From NCBI GenBank assembly GCA_902796965.1, contig CADBRA010000090.1:1-56484 (forward strand): 56,484 bases of DNA, given 5' to 3'. This document shows, one piece after another, positions 52,296 to 56,484 of the stretch (position 1 is its first letter; each line of letters opens with the position of its first letter). The notes under the pieces were generated by a model. The model was not told the DNA's origin, did no database searches, and worked only from the letters and a program-made list of their open reading frames with translations. Both the position numbers and the translations under genes were made by a program. Source of the DNA: an uncultured Eubacteriales bacterium (GTDB lineage Bacteria > Bacillota > Clostridia > Peptostreptococcales > Anaerovoracaceae).

Positions 52296-54359
52296 ATGAA
52301 AAAGAACATGCTGAAGAGAGTAACAGCTGTCGGACTCTCGATCGCAACATTTGCGACAATGGGATTCGGCGCTTCAGCTGCATCGATCACGTACGATCTT
52401 CCTACGTCACCGATGACAGTAGACGAAAGTCTCATCACTTGCGCAGCGCACGCGCAGGCAGATGCAACGCCTGAAGTGCTCGGCATAACAAACACAACTG
52501 ACAGAAAGAGAGAAGTTCCGGCCGATTACAGCGAGGATTTCGCTAAGAGCTCGGTCCTTATAGGTACGTTTGGTACTGACATCAATTCAAACCCTAACCC
52601 TTATCTTTACAACTGGGCTTACAACAGCTATGCTAAGGCTCATGGCGGTACACTCGCTGAAAAGCACACGCTCGGCGGCATGAGCGCAAACCCTACAGCT
52701 GTAGATACAGAAGTAGTTCCTGAACTCGGAACTGTACGTTCTCTCTACTATCGTCCTGACATCCTCGTGGGAACGAACAGCGGCGACTACAGCACTCTGA
52801 TCGCTGATCTCCCTGAAAACAAGGATTCAGACAGCTCAAACGACTACAACCCTTACATCATCAGCTATCCTATCGTTACATGCAATGACTTCATCAAGAA
52901 CATGTATGAGATGGCAAACGCTGCTGATGAAATCATGAAGAAGGACAGCAGCAGGACTACACGTTATGAAGATCCTCTCAAGATCGCTGACAATCTCACT
53001 GAATACACTGTAGGCCTCCAGAGCTACGTTCTCGAGCAGCTCCAGAAGAACAACGCTCAGAAGAAGACTGTTGCGATTTTTGACCCGGTTCAGTCAAAGG
53101 ACGGCACATTCAACTGCGTGGATGCCACTATTTCAACTCAGGGAACTACACAGCATGCAAGAGTAGGTGAATTCCTCGCTCAGACTACACAGAATGTAGC
53201 GACTAAGCTCGGCAAGACTCCTACAACTACTAAGATAAACGGCTCTGACAAATCTTACTACGCTCTCACAGCAGAAGAAATCGTTGCAAACTCAGATATT
53301 GTCATCACAGGTGGCGTACAGGTCGGAGCAAATAAGAGCGAAGACGAAATCAGAGAGATGCTTCTCAAGTACATCGATCCTTCGAACACAGAACTTGTTA
53401 ACAAAGCAAAGACGATGCCTATAATGTCAAGCAGCTTCGACACTGTAGGCACTATCGGCGCAAACTCGATCGAAAACCTGCTCGGAATGGCTTACTGGAC
53501 AGCTTACTGCTATCCTGAGTACATCAACCCTGTTTACGCAGCAACTTACTGGTACAACCATTTCTATCATGTGACAGACAACAGCAAGCTCGCCACGATC
53601 ATCGACTCGACTATGTCGTCAGCATCAAAGCCTGATGGCATCACGACTGATATCAGCGGTTATTCAGATTCTGCTTTCCAGAACATCATCAATGAAGGCA
53701 TGAATTACTATAACGCTAACAAGTCATCCATCAACAACGCGGCACTTGACGAATTTGCGGCAAACCTCAATCATTCCGATAATCCTTCGAAACCTGACAA
53801 AACACCGGCTTCGGCAGCTGACTTCACAGATGTACAGCAGGGCAGCTGGTATTACAACGCCGTTGATTACGCTGTAAAAAACAAGCTCTTCTCGGGCACT
53901 TCAAACACTACTTTTGAGCCTTCTACAAATATGAACAGAGGAATGTTTGCATCTGTTCTGTATCGTTCAGAAAAGACTCCTGTCGTAACAGCATCTCAGC
54001 CGTTCACTGATGTCAAAGACAGCGACTATTTCAGCGACGGCGTAAAGTGGGCTTACAACAACGGTATCATAAGCGGCGTCAGCAGCACTTCATATGCTCC
54101 GAATGATAATGTCACAAGAGAGCAGATAGCACTTCTGCTGTTCAAGACAGCTCAGTTCGACGGAAAGAACACTCAGTATTCGGGAACTCTTTCCACATTC
54201 TCCGATTCAGCAGACGTCGACAGCTACGCTTCGAGAGCTATGCTCTGGGCTGTTGACAAGGGCATAATCAGCGGTTCTGACAACCGTCTCATGCCTCGTG
54301 CAAACGCGACAAGAGCAGAAGTAGCTCAGATGTTCATGAAGTATCAGAGCCTTAACTAA
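52296..54359 (+). CDS. S-layer-homology protein with a class III binding-protein-like N-terminal domain
   Basis: The 687-residue precursor has a signal peptide (MKKNMLKRVTAVGLSIATFA, cleaved near GASAAS). Residues about 40-500 read as a FecB/BtuF-like domain: HAQADATPEVLGITNTTDRK, then VRSLYYRPDILVGTNSGDYS and ALTAEEIVANSDIVITGG echo the class III order (ligand statement, PDLV, and AxxPDVII). The C-terminal 180 residues are three SLH repeats (from residue 508: DFTDVQQGSWYYNAVDYAV, PFTDVKDSDYFSDGVKWAY, TFSDSADVDSYASRAMLWAV). They anchor it to the cell-wall polymer. Codon bias suggests abundant expression. The binding-fold call is inference from motif order; the ligand is unknown. Confidence 0.75.
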   Translation: MKKNMLKRVTAVGLSIATFATMGFGASAASITYDLPTSPMTVDESLITCAAHAQADATPEVLGITNTTDRKREVPADYSEDFAKSSVLIGTFGTDINSNPNPYLYNWAYNSYAKAHGGTLAEKHTLGGMSANPTAVDTEVVPELGTVRSLYYRPDILVGTNSGDYSTLIADLPENKDSDSSNDYNPYIISYPIVTCNDFIKNMYEMANAADEIMKKDSSRTTRYEDPLKIADNLTEYTVGLQSYVLEQLQKNNAQKKTVAIFDPVQSKDGTFNCVDATISTQGTTQHARVGEFLAQTTQNVATKLGKTPTTTKINGSDKSYYALTAEEIVANSDIVITGGVQVGANKSEDEIREMLLKYIDPSNTELVNKAKTMPIMSSSFDTVGTIGANSIENLLGMAYWTAYCYPEYINPVYAATYWYNHFYHVTDNSKLATIIDSTMSSASKPDGITTDISGYSDSAFQNIINEGMNYYNANKSSINNAALDEFAANLNHSDNPSKPDKTPASAADFTDVQQGSWYYNAVDYAVKNKLFSGTSNTTFEPSTNMNRGMFASVLYRSEKTPVVTASQPFTDVKDSDYFSDGVKWAYNNGIISGVSSTSYAPNDNVTREQIALLLFKTAQFDGKNTQYSGTLSTFSDSADVDSYASRAMLWAVDKGIISGSDNRLMPRANATRAEVAQMFMKYQSLN

Positions 54360-54439
54360 TTCAGGGCTTTCTGATTTATATTTAAGAATATGAGTGCGGA
54401 TGAAGCCTGGACATCATTACCGGAATAATCTGCATTACT

Positions 54440-54475
54440 AAAAGCGCCCGGATCGATCATGATCCGGGCGCTTTT
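54440..54475 (+). terminator. Intrinsic terminator after the first SLH protein
   Basis: AAAAGCGCCCGGATC (54440-54454) and GATCCGGGCGCTTTT (54461-54475) form a 15-bp perfect stem around GATCAT. Confidence 0.9.
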
Positions 54476-54745
54476 CTGCATAAATGAAATACAGATTATG
54501 TAATCAGTTAAAAATATTATTCAGACCAGATGTCCGGAAAAACAGCAGGGCAGCCGGAGCTGATGCCACGGCGGAGAATAACGGACCATTACGGCTGGAA
54601 TATCTGATGCCCTCAGAAGTGAAGCAGCGGGAAGATGTCAAAAGCCATACTTGATATAGGCTAAGCTGTATTTAATAACGCAATGTAAATAATTATTTAG
54701 TTATGATTGGTTTAATTATAGTAAATTATATATTTATATAACAAC

Positions 54746-54775
54746 TTGTAACAAATATAAAAAAGATAGTATAAT
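54746..54775 (+). promoter_or_regulatory. Promoter of the second SLH protein
   Basis: TTGTAA (54746-54751), 18 bases and a perfect TATAAT (54770-54775) predict a start near 54782 and a leader of about 185 nt. Confidence 0.7.
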
Positions 54776-54779
54776 TATT

Positions 54780-54966
54780 AAACAGATGTGAGATTTGTTA
54801 CGATCATTCATATCTTTGCTGTTTCCTTCCGGGACAGTTCTTTTCCCGGAATGTCAGATGATCGATCGATAACAGTCGATCTATTTTTTGTTTTTGTTTT
54901 CTGACGTATATGACGTATCAGTCATTTACCGCAGAAATATGCTGTTTTTCACAGGAGGTTTCTTTT
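54780..54966 (+). promoter_or_regulatory. Leader of the second SLH gene with two hairpins
   Basis: TTCCGGGA/TCCCGGAA (54827-54851) is followed by GATCGA/TCGATC and a T-rich run (TATTTTTTGTTTTTG, from about 54883). The second hairpin plus T-run looks like an attenuator. The remainder of the 607-base gap (54476-54745) shows no gene. Confidence 0.45.
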
Positions 54967-56484
54967 ATGAAAAAGAATTTGCTGAAAAAGGCGGCAGCAG
55001 TCGGACTTTCTGCAGCGATGGTATTCACCATGGGTATCGGTGCGTCTGCTGCAGACCTCACATACGAGGTGCCGACATCGCCTATGACAGTAGATGACAA
55101 TCTCATCACATGCGCGGCACACGCACAGGCTGACGCAACTCCGGAGATTCTCGGAATCACGAACACTACAGACCGTGCGTCCGAAGTTCCGGCTGACTAC
55201 AGTCTCAGCAAGGCCCAGACTTCAGTACTTATCGGTACGTTCGGAACAGATATCAACTCAAATCCTAATCCTTATCTCTACAACTGGGCATACAACAGCT
55301 GGGCTTCAGAAAACAACGCCACGCTTGCCGACAAGCACACTCTCGGCGGAATCAGCGGAAATCCTAACTCCGTCGATACCGAGGTAGTTGCTGATCTCGG
55401 AACTGTACGTTCACTTTATTACCGCCCTGACATCCTCGTAGGAACTTCAGGCGGCGACTACAGTACTCTCATAGCTGATCTCCCTGAAAACAAGGACTCA
55501 GACAGCTCAAATGACTACGATCCTTACATAGTCAACTATCCGATGTCAGTATGCTCTGACTTCCTCTCATGCGCATATGAGCTCGCAAACGACTGTGAGG
55601 AGATAATGAAGGCTGACAGCAGCAGAACGACGCGTTACGGCGATCCTCTTAAAATCGCTGACCAGCTCACTGAATATACTGTAGGTATTCAGAGCTACGT
55701 CCTTCAGCAGCTCCAGAAGAACAACGCACAGAAGAAGACTGTAGCGATATTCGATCCGACTCAGTCAAAGGACGGAGTATTCTACTGCGTTGATTCAAAC
55801 GTTTCCACCCAGGGTACGACTACTCATTCGAGAGTAGGAGAATTCCTCGACCAGACTACCGTAAACGTAGCAACGAAGCTCGGCAAGACTCCTTCGACGA
55901 TGACTACTGACAGAGGAGACAAGGCGTATTATGCTCTCACTGCAGAGGAAATCGTAGCTAACTCAGACATCATCGTTACAGGCGGAGTTCAGGGCAACGG
56001 AAACAAGAGCGAAGATGAGATAAGAGAGATGCTCCTTCAGTATCTGCCGTCAGACAATGCTGAACTCAGAGCAAAAGTACAGACTATGCCTGTAATGTCA
56101 AGTTCATTTCAGACTGTAGGTTCGATCGGAGCCAACTCCATTGAAAACCTGCTCGGCATGGCTTACTGGACTGCTTACTGCTATCCTGAATACATCAATC
56201 CGGTATATGCTGCAACTTACTGGTACTACAACTTCTATCACGTAACTGACAACCAAAAGCTCGCGACTATCATCAATTCGACTATGTCGACAGCTTCAAA
56301 GCCGGACGGAATCACGACAGACATCAGCGGTTACTCGGAAACTGCGTTCCAGAACATCATCGATTCAGGAATGAGCTACTACAATGCAAACAAAGCTTCG
56401 ATCGGAAGCGATGTTCTTGACACAATTGCAGCAAACCTCAACCACGGAAGCACACCTGAGGATCCTGACAAAACACCGACTTCA
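54967..56484 (+). CDS. Second S-layer-homology protein paralogue (5' part, cut by window end)
   Basis: The frame is open for 506 codons to the window edge. It starts at ATG 54967 seven bases after AGGAGG and encodes a signal peptide (MKKNLLKKAAAVGLSAAMVF, cleaved near GASAAD). The mature part is closely similar to the upstream protein along its length: LITCAAHAQADATPE, LYYRPDILVG, DPLKIADQLTEYTVGIQSYV, LTAEEIVANSDIIVTGGVQ, NSIENLLGMAYWTAYCYPEY. Identity is roughly 70-75 per cent by eye. The sequence stops at the Pro/Asp/Thr linker preceding the expected SLH repeats, which lie outside the window, so the anchor is inferred. Confidence 0.85.
   Translation, partial: MKKNLLKKAAAVGLSAAMVFTMGIGASAADLTYEVPTSPMTVDDNLITCAAHAQADATPEILGITNTTDRASEVPADYSLSKAQTSVLIGTFGTDINSNPNPYLYNWAYNSWASENNATLADKHTLGGISGNPNSVDTEVVADLGTVRSLYYRPDILVGTSGGDYSTLIADLPENKDSDSSNDYDPYIVNYPMSVCSDFLSCAYELANDCEEIMKADSSRTTRYGDPLKIADQLTEYTVGIQSYVLQQLQKNNAQKKTVAIFDPTQSKDGVFYCVDSNVSTQGTTTHSRVGEFLDQTTVNVATKLGKTPSTMTTDRGDKAYYALTAEEIVANSDIIVTGGVQGNGNKSEDEIREMLLQYLPSDNAELRAKVQTMPVMSSSFQTVGSIGANSIENLLGMAYWTAYCYPEYINPVYAATYWYYNFYHVTDNQKLATIINSTMSTASKPDGITTDISGYSETAFQNIIDSGMSYYNANKASIGSDVLDTIAANLNHGSTPEDPDKTPTS

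Noticed and set aside
1..56484. CRISPR arrays, insertion sequences, prophage or integrase genes
   Set aside because: I looked for regularly spaced short repeats, transposase motifs and terminal inverted repeats and saw none.

Overview
The window looks like a chromosomal segment of a Gram-positive anaerobe of the class Clostridia, probably an Eubacteriales lineage near the Anaerovoracaceae or Peptostreptococcales; the family placement is a guess. The cues are moderate GC, frequent AGA/AGG arginine codons, strong AGGAGG ribosome binding sites and several TTG starts. Further cues are the Firmicute gene orders SRP RNA-dnaX-ybaB-recR and rbgA-rnhB, a two-iron desulfoferrodoxin, NusG-II/Gx-transporter genes and S-layer-homology (SLH) surface proteins. 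I see no insertion sequence, prophage, integrase, CRISPR array or rRNA.

Layout. Positions 1-9.8 kb, all plus strand: an AIR-synthase-like gene, the SRP RNA, dnaX-ybaB-recR (replication clamp loader and recombinational repair), a TSCPD protein, an AddB/RexB-type exonuclease subunit, the NusG-II and Gx-transporter pair, and a DnaQ-like exonuclease. From 9.8 to 11.2 kb a NUDIX hydrolase and desulfoferrodoxin are on the minus strand. Positions 11.2-21.3 kb hold an 850-base gap with a densely folded region, rbgA-rnhB, tRNA-Thr(CGT), valS-folC, a lipid kinase, a GNAT acetyltransferase and a secreted transglutaminase-SLH protein. From 21.5 to 23.8 kb a ClC-type channel and a cytosolic leucine-rich-repeat protein form a minus-strand pair.

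Positions 24.4-27.2 kb encode a molybdate ABC importer in the order modB-modC-modA. From 27.4 to 30.5 kb is a minus-strand ppx-ppk1 polyphosphate operon. Positions 31-37.3 kb carry an iron-dependent alcohol dehydrogenase, two tandem DUF6506-type small proteins, a FeoA-FeoB fusion for ferrous iron and an MgtE magnesium channel. From 37.5 to 41.5 kb are a hotdog thioesterase and a cysteine hydrolase (minus), a radical SAM protein and a membrane-anchored unknown (plus), and a LysR regulator (minus). Two AT-rich gene-poor gaps flank a DUF536-like DNA-binding protein at 42 kb.

The most distinctive region is 43.2-56.5 kb. A lipoprotein binding protein, two divergent FecCD-type permeases and an ATPase are followed without a break by MoxR, DUF58 and a membrane protein of the TgpA/DUF4129 type. 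In that last protein the transglutaminase domain is replaced by a Gln/Asn-rich linker. Immediately downstream lie two tandem paralogous SLH proteins, the second cut by the window end. Their N-terminal domains read to me like class III (FecB/BtuF-like) substrate-binding domains. Together these could form a cell-wall-anchored capture plus import system for a metal chelate, haem or corrinoid; that functional reading is inference.

Starts were chosen by ribosome binding site where several were possible. All identifications are from reading the translated sequence by eye; no database search was run.
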